Source: Kaistia terrae
Lineage (GTDB): Bacteria > Pseudomonadota > Alphaproteobacteria > Rhizobiales > Kaistiaceae
Length of the DNA stretch: 64,000 nt
Reading direction: 5' to 3'
Assembly: GCF_026344005.1 (NCBI RefSeq)
Contig: NZ_JAPKNH010000004.1
Span: 310,001-374,000, forward strand
The number at the start of each line of letters is the position of its first letter. Position 1 is the stretch's first letter. Below are positions 45,393-52,815 of the stretch, piece by piece. The notes under the pieces are model-generated. The model saw only the letters and a program-made list of their open reading frames with translations. It had not been told where the DNA came from and searched no databases. A program made the position numbers and the translations under genes.

Positions 45393-45980
45393 ATGGTTGA
45401 GATGCGCCGTCCGACGGAAAACGACGCAAAGCCGAACATGGCGGCGCTGCTTGTCGCGGTTGGGGCGCGACGCGATGTCGATGCGTTCGAGTTGCTGTTT
45501 CGGCACTTTGCGCCGCGCGTGAAGGCCTATATGGCGCGACTGGCCGGCGACAGTCAGGCGGCCGAAGAACTGATGCAGGAAACGATGATCGCGGTCTGGA
45601 ACAAGGCGGACCGCTTCGATCCGGCCAAGGGCGCCGCCTCGACGTGGATCTTCACCATCGCCCGCAATTTGCGCGTCGACGCCTTCCGGCGCGACAAGCG
45701 CCCGGAATTCGATCCGAACGATCCAGCCTTTGTGCCCGACGATGTCGCGCCCGCCGACGAGATATTCGAGGCGCAGGAAGTGTCTGTCCAATTGCATCAG
45801 GCAATGGCGACCCTGCCGGACGAGCAGGTGGCGCTGCTGAAGCTCGCCTTCTTCGAGGACCATACGCACAGTTTCATCGCGACCAGCCTCAACATGCCGC
45901 TCGGTACGGTGAAATCGCGCCTGCGCCTTGCCTTCGTCAAGCTGCGCGCCGCGCTCGATCGGAATGGAGACGTGTCGTGA
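45393..45980 (+). CDS. rpoE: ECF sigma factor, RpoE (ECF11-like)
   Basis: A 195-residue group 4 sigma factor with region 2 (FELLFRHFAPRVKAYMARLA through AASTWIFTIARNLRVDAFRR) and region 4 (LPDEQVALLKLAFFEDHTHS, then GTVKSRLRLAFVKLR). It directs transcription of photo-oxidative/singlet-oxygen stress genes in relatives carrying ChrR. The frame is open to 45201, but ATG at 45393 is preferred because the sigma domain starts just downstream and a TGATCC-type promoter lies at 45260; ATG at 45402 is equally possible. Its stop overlaps chrR by 4 bp. Confidence 0.88.
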   Translation: MVEMRRPTENDAKPNMAALLVAVGARRDVDAFELLFRHFAPRVKAYMARLAGDSQAAEELMQETMIAVWNKADRFDPAKGAASTWIFTIARNLRVDAFRRDKRPEFDPNDPAFVPDDVAPADEIFEAQEVSVQLHQAMATLPDEQVALLKLAFFEDHTHSFIATSLNMPLGTVKSRLRLAFVKLRAALDRNGDVS

Positions 45981-46639
45981 CCATCCGCCATCATCTGAGC
46001 GACGACCTTCTGGTCAGCTACGCCGCCGGCAGTCTCGCCGAAGGCTGGAGCCTGGCAGTCGCCACGCATCTGGCGCTTTGCCCCGCCTGCCGGAAACGCC
46101 TGGCTCTGGCCGAGGGCATAGGCGGCGAATTGCTCGAAGCAACCGAGGTCTCGCCCGAGACAGACTCGTCCTGGGAAGCCATGCGTCGCCGCATCGCCCA
46201 ATCGCCTCCGCGGCCGGTCGAGACGCCGCGCGGGGCGCCCGTCGCCCGGCGCTATGACGGCCTGCCGGAGCCGCTGCGGTCTTATGTTGGCGGCGACATC
46301 GAGACATTGCGCTGGCGGTCGCTTGGACGCGGCGCCTCCCAGATCCGCATCCAGACGGCCGATACCGAGACGCAGGTCCGCCTGCTGCGGATCCCGGCCG
46401 GCAAGCCTGTGCCGGAGCACAGCCATGGCGGGCGCGAACTGACGCTCGTGCTTTCCGGCAGCTTCGCCGACGGCAAGGATCTGTTCGCGCGCGGCGATAT
46501 CGAGGACGCGGATGCGAGCCTCACGCACACGCCGACCGCGACGCCTGGCGAGGATTGCATCTGCCTTGCCGTCACCGACGCGCCGCTTCGCTTCCGCAGC
46601 TGGTTCGTGCGCGCCATCCAGCCCATCCTGGGCATCTGA
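45977..46639 (+). CDS. chrR: ChrR-type cupin anti-sigma factor
   Basis: A 220-residue anti-sigma factor. The N-terminal zinc-binding anti-sigma domain shows HHLSDDLLVSYAAGS and the ATHLALCPACRK H-x3-C-x2-C motif. The C-terminal cupin has the metal motif PEHSHGGRE near residues 150-158 and a later His in SLTHTP, corresponding to the residues needed in Rhodobacter ChrR to sense singlet oxygen. The start is GTG at 45977 inside the rpoE stop. It holds RpoE inactive until stress. Confidence 0.9.
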   Translation: MTIRHHLSDDLLVSYAAGSLAEGWSLAVATHLALCPACRKRLALAEGIGGELLEATEVSPETDSSWEAMRRRIAQSPPRPVETPRGAPVARRYDGLPEPLRSYVGGDIETLRWRSLGRGASQIRIQTADTETQVRLLRIPAGKPVPEHSHGGRELTLVLSGSFADGKDLFARGDIEDADASLTHTPTATPGEDCICLAVTDAPLRFRSWFVRAIQPILGI

Positions 46640-46674
46640 GCCAAGATGTGAGCCGTAATGTCGAGAGTGCCATC

Positions 46675-47091
46675 ATGCTGAACTTCGCCATTGCCTATGC
46701 GGGCACCGCGCTGGTGTTCTTCGGGCTCGATTTCGTCTGGCTCACCAATATGGCTTCCGGCTTCTACCGCAGCCGGATCGGCGAGTTGCTGCTGGCCCAG
46801 CCCAATCTGGGCGTCGCCGGGCTTTTCTATCTCGTCTATGTCGCCGGCCTCGTCCATTTCGCCGTACTGCCGGCCGTGCACGCCGGAAGCTGGGCCACGG
46901 CGCTGCTGAATGGGGCGCTGCTCGGCCTGGTCGCCTATGGCACCTACGACATGACCAATCTCTCGACGCTGAAGAACTGGTCCGTATCCGTCAGTATCGT
47001 CGATATGTCCTGGGGCGTAACGCTGAGCGCTGTCGCTGCCACCAGCGGCTATCTCGTCGCGACATGGATGGCGGCCCGAAGCGGGGGCTGA
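46675..47091 (+). CDS. DUF2177 family membrane protein
   Basis: A 138-residue protein with four predicted membrane helices (FAIAYAGTALVFFGLDFVWL first) and the conserved GTYDMTNLSTLKNWS segment of DUF2177. Its function is unknown, but the family is often found beside chrR-type regulators. It follows chrR by 35 bp and is likely co-transcribed with the sigma factor operon. Its stop lies immediately next to the stop of the convergent transporter gene. Confidence 0.84.
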   Translation: MLNFAIAYAGTALVFFGLDFVWLTNMASGFYRSRIGELLLAQPNLGVAGLFYLVYVAGLVHFAVLPAVHAGSWATALLNGALLGLVAYGTYDMTNLSTLKNWSVSVSIVDMSWGVTLSAVAATSGYLVATWMAARSGG

Positions 47092-48453
47092 TCAAACGCC
47101 GCTCGGGTTCCGAGCGGCGGCGTCGATGCGGGAGCGCAGCGCGATCTGCGCCTCCTGGCCGAGCGGAAAGTTCCACATGATGGCGATCGCCGCCAGTTTC
47201 GGCAGGATCGGCAGCCACGCATAAAGCAACGTCAGCGTATCGAGGGCGAAGTCCGGAACGATCGTCTTGCTTCCTGGCACGAAACCCGACCAGGCGAGAA
47301 CGGGGAAGACGAGACCGACGCCGAGCGCCAGCGACAGCTTGGTCGCGAGACCCCAGGCGGCGAAATAGACGCCGGTGCGCTGTTCGCCGGAAAGTGCCGT
47401 GTCGCAATCGATGACATCCGCCTGGATCGCCGGCGGCAAAGCGAGATCGAAGCCGAGCAGAACCCCGGTCAACGCGCAGATAACCGCGAAGGCGGCGATA
47501 TCGCCTGTGCCAAGAAAGCCGGAAAAGAAGAAGACGATGCAGGCAAGGATCATCGCGCCGCACCAACTGCGATGCTTGCCGGCCCTAGCTGCCACCCAGA
47601 CGGCGATCGGTACTCCAACGATTCCGCAGAGGAAATAGGCGAACAGCAGCGGCCCCCGCAGCGCCTCTGCACCAAGCCGTTCCGATACGAAATAGAGGAA
47701 CAAGGTCGCCGGAATCGAATTGGCGAAGCCGTTCAGAAGAAAGGCTGCGACTAGCCGGACGAAAGGCCGATTGCGCACGAGATAGCGCAGGCTGTCGAGG
47801 AGAGAGAGCCGCGATGTCGAGCGATTGGCCGGCTCCGGCACGGCGCGGACCGCGACCACCCCGAAGGCCGGAAGCGCCACGAGAATGAGCAAGGCGACGG
47901 CCGCCAACCCGTGAAAGCCGTGGATCTGGTCCATGCCAACGGCGAAGGGCAAGACGATCGCGATGAGCGTGCCGACCAGCGTCGCGCCTTCGCGAAAGGC
48001 CGATACGATCGACCGGCCGCGATAATCGGTCGAAAGTTCGGCGCCCCACGCAGTGTAGGGCAGCAGCGTCGCCGTATAGCCGATCGAAAGCAGGATACCC
48101 CAGAAGGCGAGATAGCCGGTTCCCGCCGTGCTCGGCGGCCAGAACACCATGAAGGCGGACAACGCGGTCAAGGGCAGCGACAGGAGAAAGACGGTCCGCC
48201 TTCGGCCGAATTTCGGCGCGATCCGGTCCGACAGCCAGCCGATCACGGGATCGCTCGCGGCATCGAACAGGCGGATCAGCAGCAGCACCGTGCCGATCGC
48301 CGCCAGCGAGAGGCCGAGATGGTCGGCGTAGAAGGTCGGCACGATGACATAGAGCGGCAAGGCGATCGCCGCGAGCGGCACCGCCGGCAAGGCATAGGCT
48401 GCAAGCGCCGCGCGTCCGGGCCTTCCTGCGTCCGGCTTCTTGTCGCGCGCCAC
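47092..48453 (-). CDS. MFS transporter, glycoside-pentoside-hexuronide:cation symporter (GPH) family
   Basis: A 453-residue transporter with twelve predicted membrane helices. The GPH signature occurs early (FDAASDPVIGWLSDR near residues 63-77), and a second half with LAVICAL-type helices follows. A GPH transporter is also part of the RpoE regulon in Rhodobacter, to my recollection. The GTG start shares one base with the stop of the upstream small secreted protein gene. The substrate is unknown; a lipid-related role has been suggested for some relatives (MelB/MFSD2 type). Confidence 0.85.
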   Translation of the reverse strand: MARDKKPDAGRPGRAALAAYALPAVPLAAIALPLYVIVPTFYADHLGLSLAAIGTVLLLIRLFDAASDPVIGWLSDRIAPKFGRRRTVFLLSLPLTALSAFMVFWPPSTAGTGYLAFWGILLSIGYTATLLPYTAWGAELSTDYRGRSIVSAFREGATLVGTLIAIVLPFAVGMDQIHGFHGLAAVALLILVALPAFGVVAVRAVPEPANRSTSRLSLLDSLRYLVRNRPFVRLVAAFLLNGFANSIPATLFLYFVSERLGAEALRGPLLFAYFLCGIVGVPIAVWVAARAGKHRSWCGAMILACIVFFFSGFLGTGDIAAFAVICALTGVLLGFDLALPPAIQADVIDCDTALSGEQRTGVYFAAWGLATKLSLALGVGLVFPVLAWSGFVPGSKTIVPDFALDTLTLLYAWLPILPKLAAIAIMWNFPLGQEAQIALRSRIDAAARNPSGV

Positions 48454-48851
48454 TACGGCCCGATCCGGGCGGTGCCGGAAGCGCCGTCGTCGCGCAGCCA
48501 GGTAATCTTGTCGCCGCCAAGCGATGTGATCTTGAAGCAGAACTGGCGCCCTTCATACCAGGTCGGCCATTTCTGGCAGAGCGAATTGCCGGCGATCCAC
48601 CAGCGCCCCTGTTCACTCGGCGCCAGCATTCGTGCCACCGAGAAGCCAGACACGTCGCCAAGCACCACGCCGTCCTTGCGATATTCGAGCGGCAGCGCGA
48701 TGCCGAACGGCGTGCTCAGGCGAACTTTCTTGCCGGCGACCAGCGCCTTGATCTCGGGCCCGCTGAGTTCCGCCGCCGATACCGGCGCGGCCGCCGCGCA
48801 TCCGGCCGCGATGGCGGCAAGCCACAGGGTCTTCCTGAGGGGAACTGGCAT
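48453..48851 (-). CDS. Small secreted protein of unknown function
   Basis: A 132-residue protein with a Sec signal peptide (LWLAAIAAGCAAAAPVSAAE). The mature part has regularly spaced Gly and Trp (GRWWIAGNSLCQKWPTWYEGRQFCFKI) and two Cys that could form a disulfide, consistent with a small periplasmic beta-rich domain. I do not recognise the function; it recalls DUF995-type periplasmic proteins. It overlaps the transporter gene and lies 73 bp after the DUF3833 gene. Confidence 0.75.
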   Translation of the reverse strand: MPVPLRKTLWLAAIAAGCAAAAPVSAAELSGPEIKALVAGKKVRLSTPFGIALPLEYRKDGVVLGDVSGFSVARMLAPSEQGRWWIAGNSLCQKWPTWYEGRQFCFKITSLGGDKITWLRDDGASGTARIGP

Positions 48852-48924
48852 GATAAATCCTCTCCCGCTTTCCTTGGCGATGTTGACCGCGTCGACGCGT
48901 CCGCTCAGGCAGCGCGGCGGCGTG

Positions 48925-49428
48925 TCATCGGCTGAATTCGACTCGGGTTTTGGCGACGGGCAGCCCGAACTTTGTGATCGTGGCGTTGTTGATCAGTCGG
49001 CCATTGTCCTGCAGCGTCATCGTGTCGTGGAAACGGACGCGATTGCGCTTCCTGGCAGCATCCAGATCGACGAGATAGGTGAAGCGCGCCGTATTGCCGG
49101 TCACGGTTACCAGTGTGTCGCCGATGACATCTTCGCGGGTGCCGCGATACTGGTTTGGCGCGATTTTGCGGAAACGCCACGTCTTGCGGTCGCGTTCGCC
49201 GTCGGAATAGACGAAGTCTTCGACCAGCGTCAGGGTCTGGCCGTTCCACTTGCCCCGGAGATCAACCGTGAACTGGCGCTTCACGCCATTGATCGCGCTG
49301 AAGCTGCCAACAGCGGAGGTCTTGCCGGCAAAATAGTCTTCTAGCGAGAGATCTTTGGCACTCACCGGCGCCACCATGAGCAAGGTTAGCACCGCCACAT
49401 AAACGAGGCTCGATTTTCGGCTTTCCAT
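48925..49428 (-). CDS. DUF3833 family protein, exported
   Basis: A 167-residue protein with an N-terminal signal sequence (YVAVLTLLMVAPVSA) and the lipocalin-like DUF3833 pattern: LEDYFAGKTSAVGSF, then DFVYSDGERDRKTWRFRK and a terminal FGLPVAKTRVEFSR. DUF3833 genes often accompany CFA-synthase, DUF1365 and GPH transporter genes. A good RpoE-type promoter lies 37-67 bp upstream, making it the first gene of a three-gene stress operon with 48453 and 47092. Confidence 0.82.
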   Translation of the reverse strand: MESRKSSLVYVAVLTLLMVAPVSAKDLSLEDYFAGKTSAVGSFSAINGVKRQFTVDLRGKWNGQTLTLVEDFVYSDGERDRKTWRFRKIAPNQYRGTREDVIGDTLVTVTGNTARFTYLVDLDAARKRNRVRFHDTMTLQDNGRLINNATITKFGLPVAKTRVEFSR

Positions 49429-49464
49429 AACACCGCTCCAGTCCTGTTCACGCTGGTATCGGTG

Positions 49465-49495
49465 CTTATACGGCGTCGTCCCCGCGCTTGGATCA
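49465..49495 (-). promoter_or_regulatory. Candidate RpoE promoter for the DUF3833 operon
   Basis: On the minus strand TGATCC (49495-49490) is followed by 18-19 nt and GTATAA/TATAAG (49471-49465). The -35 is identical to the one in front of rpoE. The predicted start site is about 30 nt upstream of the DUF3833 start codon. The remaining bases up to 49654 hold no gene. Confidence 0.58.
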
Positions 49496-49654
49496 GCGGC
49501 CAGAGGGCATATTTCACCTCGTCCCCGCCCTAACTATGCAGCTGTTGGGTGCATGGCCGCATAGGCCTCATGGTGAATTGGATCGAAGCCTCGACCCTAG
49601 AATTTCGAGCGGATTTTCTGTACGCTTTGACCGTACGAAGCGCACAGGATTTGC

Positions 49655-50404
49655 ATGACTACGATCGACCGGATGTCCGCTGAGCCTTATTACCTCCAAC
49701 TCGGGCGCATCATTGAAGGCCGCATTCGCGGTGGCGAATATCAGCCCGGCGAAAGGCTGCCATCGGAAAGCGAATTCTGCCGCACCTTCGATCTCTCGCG
49801 TTCGACCGTGCGCGAGACGATGCGCAGTTTGCAGGAGCAGAAGCGGATCCGGATGGTGCCGCGGCGCGGTGCCTTCGTGGCGTCGCAGGCCGATTCCGGC
49901 TGGATGCTTCAAGTCACGCGCGGCTTCCTCGAGACCGAGATGGACAATAGCCGGACGGTCGAGACCCGGGTGCTGCGCAGCGGGTCGGAGTCGCTGCCTA
50001 CAGATGCCGCCGATGCCCTGGCTTTGCCGGCCGGCACGGTCGGCTTCGTGCTGGAGCGCGTCCGCAGCCTGGACGGCCAGCCTGCGGTTCATTCGATCAA
50101 CTTCATGCCGGCCGATGTCGGCAGCGCCCTGCAGGGCACCTTGGTGCTCGAAGGCAAGCAGTCGCTAAACCGCACGCTGCGCGAGGCCGGCCACAAGATC
50201 TACGGCGCCCGGCGCGAGGTGGCCGGGGTTGGCGCGTCGGCCGAGACGGCGAAGCTCCTGGGGCTGAAGTCTGGCGCGCCGGTGTTACTGATCCGCTCGA
50301 CGTCGTGGGGGCAGGACGGCCGCTCCTTCGATTTCCACCGCTCCTTCGCGCGCAGCGATGTCGTCACCATCGCGGTCGAGGCTCAGGCCGTCGACGACGA
50401 GTGA
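49655..50404 (+). CDS. GntR-family regulator with UTRA domain (HutC subfamily)
   Basis: A 249-residue regulator. The N-terminal winged HTH (YYLQLGRIIEGRIRGGEYQ, then LPSESEFCRTFDLSRSTVRE) is followed by a UTRA effector domain from about residue 90 (LERVRSLDGQPAVHSINFMP). UTRA proteins usually bind sugar phosphates or related small molecules. It is convergent with the broken FGGY kinase gene and near the ketose-kinase operon; the palindromes at 52635 and 52723 are its likely targets. A CTGTACG-N7-CGTACGA arrangement at 49618-49639 in its own upstream region may serve autoregulation. Confidence 0.86.
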   Translation: MTTIDRMSAEPYYLQLGRIIEGRIRGGEYQPGERLPSESEFCRTFDLSRSTVRETMRSLQEQKRIRMVPRRGAFVASQADSGWMLQVTRGFLETEMDNSRTVETRVLRSGSESLPTDAADALALPAGTVGFVLERVRSLDGQPAVHSINFMPADVGSALQGTLVLEGKQSLNRTLREAGHKIYGARREVAGVGASAETAKLLGLKSGAPVLLIRSTSWGQDGRSFDFHRSFARSDVVTIAVEAQAVDDE

Positions 50405-50405
50405 T

Positions 50406-51761
50406 CTATCCGCGCAGCGGCGCATAGGCGCGCGCAGCGTGCGGGTCCGGAACGATCGTTTCGACCGCGGGCCGCAAACTCCGCCCATTGCCGCGAGTGC
50501 CACCATCGGCGGCGATCAGCGCGGCGCCAAAGGCCGCCAGTTCCGGCTCGTCGAGACGATGCAGTGTCCTGTCAAGAACATCGGCTCGGAGTTGCAGCAG
50601 CGCGTCGGAACGGCTCCATCCGCCAGTGGTGAAGAGCGGTCCGTCGCTGGCGCCGGAGGCCAGGATATCGTTGAGGATGCGACCGGCAACGACGGCGCAG
50701 CCTTCGAGAACGCGCCGCGCCAGCACGAGCCGCCCCTCTGCGTCGGCGGTATCGAGCCGAGCTGCGAGTACGTCTTTTCCGATGCCTCCCGGCAGGATCA
50801 CGGCGGCCGGGTCGGGCGCACCAGGAATTCTTGGGAGGGCCAGAAGGCCGCCGAGCAGCGATTTCAGCGGCGCCAACGTCGCCGTCAGCTCGAACACTTT
50901 AAGCAGAGCCTCGCCGTCGCCGACGATCGGCACGGAGCGGACGATCCCGGGCCGCGGTGCGACCGGGCCGGCCGTTTCGGCATAGATCAGCTCCGCGGTG
51001 CCGAGCGAATCGACGATCGCTGTCGGATCGACGCGAAGCGATACCGAGGCGGCGACGGGATGATCATGGCCGCCGGCGACAAGCCGGGTCGCCGTCGTGG
51101 CGGCGCCGGAACGGGTGAGGGGGCCCTTGACCAGCGTGCCAATGGTCGCGCCCGCCGGCACGACGACGGGCAGGCGCGGCGCCCCGGTTGCCTGAAGCAG
51201 GGCGGGGATCCATTTGCGGGCGCCGATATCGTAGCAGGCCGTGCGCACCGCGAGCGAACGGCTCATGAAGGGGCTCTGCGCCCAGACGGTGGCGGGGTAG
51301 TCGGTCAGCGCGATCCAAGCATGGGCGCTTTGGATGGCGGCCGGCTCATGGCGGGCGAGCCACAGCCATTTGGCGGCCGTGCGCGTCGGCTCGAACTCTA
51401 TGCCGGTGCGGTCTGTACAGGCGAAATTCGCGGCGAGTTCCTCGGCTTCCGCATGGGCGCGCAGGTCGAACCACGGAATGGCGGGCCCGAGTGGACGGAG
51501 GGCGTCGTCGACGAGGATGCCATCCTAGCCGACGCCGGCAGCTGCGATCGCCTCGATCGGCTCGCTTGTGCCGAGGCCACGCCAGGCGGCGAGGATCATT
51601 GCTTCCAGCGCTGAGACGAGGGCGAGGGGATCGCCCTCGCCGCTCGCGATCCGCGGTGTCGGCCGGGTCTCGCGGGCCAGGACCTGGCCCGCGGTGTCGG
51701 TGAGCACAACCTTGATGTTGGTCGTGCCGATATCCACGCCGCAGGCGAGACCCACCATCAA
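50406..51761 (-). pseudogene. FGGY-family carbohydrate kinase interrupted by an in-frame TAG
   Basis: The two parts lie in the same frame and together form a complete kinase of about 450 residues. The N-terminal part (51761-51528) has the ATP-binding start CGVDIGTTNIKVVLTDTAG. The rest (51524-50406) continues without further stops: ILVDDALRPLGPAIPWFDLR matches the substrate region, and DHPVAAS and GGWSRSDALLQL-type motifs appear later. Only TAG at 51527-51525, at codon 79, interrupts it, at a place where FGGY kinases usually have an ordinary residue before the substrate loop. A single base change from CAG or GAG would explain it. It is probably a recent pseudogene or a sequencing error; restart at ATG 51266 would lack the ATP-binding N-terminus. 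It follows the aldolase gene by 13 bp. Confidence 0.85.
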
Positions 51762-51774
51762 CCCGCTCCGTGCC

Positions 51775-52572
51775 TTACCAGCGTCGCGTGAAATGCTCGC
51801 GCGAGACGCGGGCCAGTTCGCGGATCATCGTCGATGCCTCGGGCTCCGGACGCTGCCAGACCTTGCGGCCGACGACGAGACCCTGCGCGCCGGCGCCAAT
51901 GGCGTCTTCGGCGTCCTTGATCGTCGAGGCCATGTCGCCCGACAGCGCGCCGCCGGCGATAACGATCGGCACGTCCAACTCGGCGACGAGCTTCTTCGTG
52001 CCCTCGGCGCCGGGGAAGGTAATCTTGATGATGTCGGCGCCCAGATCATAGGCGACGCGAGCCACTTCAAGTTCTTGCTCGATGACTTCGTCGGAGCGCG
52101 GCACTGCCAGCAGAACGGGCTCGACCATCACCGGCATTTCCCAGCGCGCCGCCTCGGAAACCACCTTGCCGATCCGCTCGCAATAGAGAATTTTCTCCGC
52201 ATCCGACACGTTCCATGGCAGCAGCAGCTTGACGCAGTCGACACCGAGCCGGACGGCGTCTTCCAGGCTGGCGATGATCGTCCCGGTACCCTTTTCGGGG
52301 GTCTTGGTCGACCAGAAGGCGTCGATCGCCAGCACGCGGGCGAGTTCCGGCTTGCGGGCAAGGTCGACTTCGCTGGAACGGACAATGCCCGTCGTCACCA
52401 TGAAGCCGGTGATGTCCTCGGGAATGAAGCGGCGCATGACATCCATTGGCGATTCCAGTGCCGGCACGCGGCCCCAGACGACGCCGTGGTCAATCGGCAC
52501 GATCAGCGAGGCGCGATCCGGCCGGAAGATACGGTTCATGCGATAGCTCGTCGAGAGCCTGTGGTTTGCCAT
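51775..52572 (-). CDS. Class I aldolase, DeoC/LacD/FbaB (LsrF-like) family
   Basis: A 265-residue TIM-barrel aldolase. It begins with the family hallmark RASLIVPIDHGVVWG near residue 21, and a probable Schiff-base Lys lies in GADIIKITFPG near residue 180. IVIAGGALSGD and GAGAQGLVVGRKVWQ near the C-terminus form the phosphate-binding site. It cleaves or forms a ketose phosphate. With the adjacent kinases this suggests phosphorylation then aldol cleavage of an imported sugar. It is divergent from the DhaKL operon, with a palindromic operator in between. Confidence 0.85.
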   Translation of the reverse strand: MANHRLSTSYRMNRIFRPDRASLIVPIDHGVVWGRVPALESPMDVMRRFIPEDITGFMVTTGIVRSSEVDLARKPELARVLAIDAFWSTKTPEKGTGTIIASLEDAVRLGVDCVKLLLPWNVSDAEKILYCERIGKVVSEAARWEMPVMVEPVLLAVPRSDEVIEQELEVARVAYDLGADIIKITFPGAEGTKKLVAELDVPIVIAGGALSGDMASTIKDAEDAIGAGAQGLVVGRKVWQRPEPEASTMIRELARVSREHFTRRW

Positions 52573-52634
52573 GGGGACATCTCCTCGAAGGGCGCGAGCA
52601 CAACTGCCGGAAGCAGCGGCCCTGTTTGTCGGTA

Positions 52635-52646
52635 TTGTACGGACAA
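52635..52646. promoter_or_regulatory. GntR/UTRA operator candidate 1
   Basis: TTGTACGGACAA differs by one base from the perfect palindrome at 52723. It lies 63 bp upstream of the aldolase gene start. Confidence 0.6.
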
Positions 52647-52722
52647 AACTCGTCTAGCGTCTTTCCGTATGCCACGTCAATACCGTCTTGACAGGCAATC
52701 CGGCTAACTCCTATCGTCAGGC

Positions 52723-52734
52723 TTGTACGTACAA
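52723..52734. promoter_or_regulatory. GntR/UTRA operator candidate 2
   Basis: TTGTACGTACAA is a perfect 12-bp palindrome located 82 bp upstream of the DhaKL-type kinase start. HutC-group GntR proteins commonly bind GT-N-AC palindromes, so the regulator at 49655 is the natural candidate. Confidence 0.68.
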
Positions 52735-52815
52735 AATGGTCACCCAGATGGCCTGTTGGCGTACCGGCTGCCGGGTTACGATTCGTCGTGCCTGCATGCC
52801 GCAGGGAGGAATGAA

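Noticed and set aside
51525-51527. Programmed readthrough or pyrrolysine insertion at the FGGY kinase TAG
   Set aside because: No associated structure, pyl genes or family precedent; a point mutation or sequencing error is simpler.
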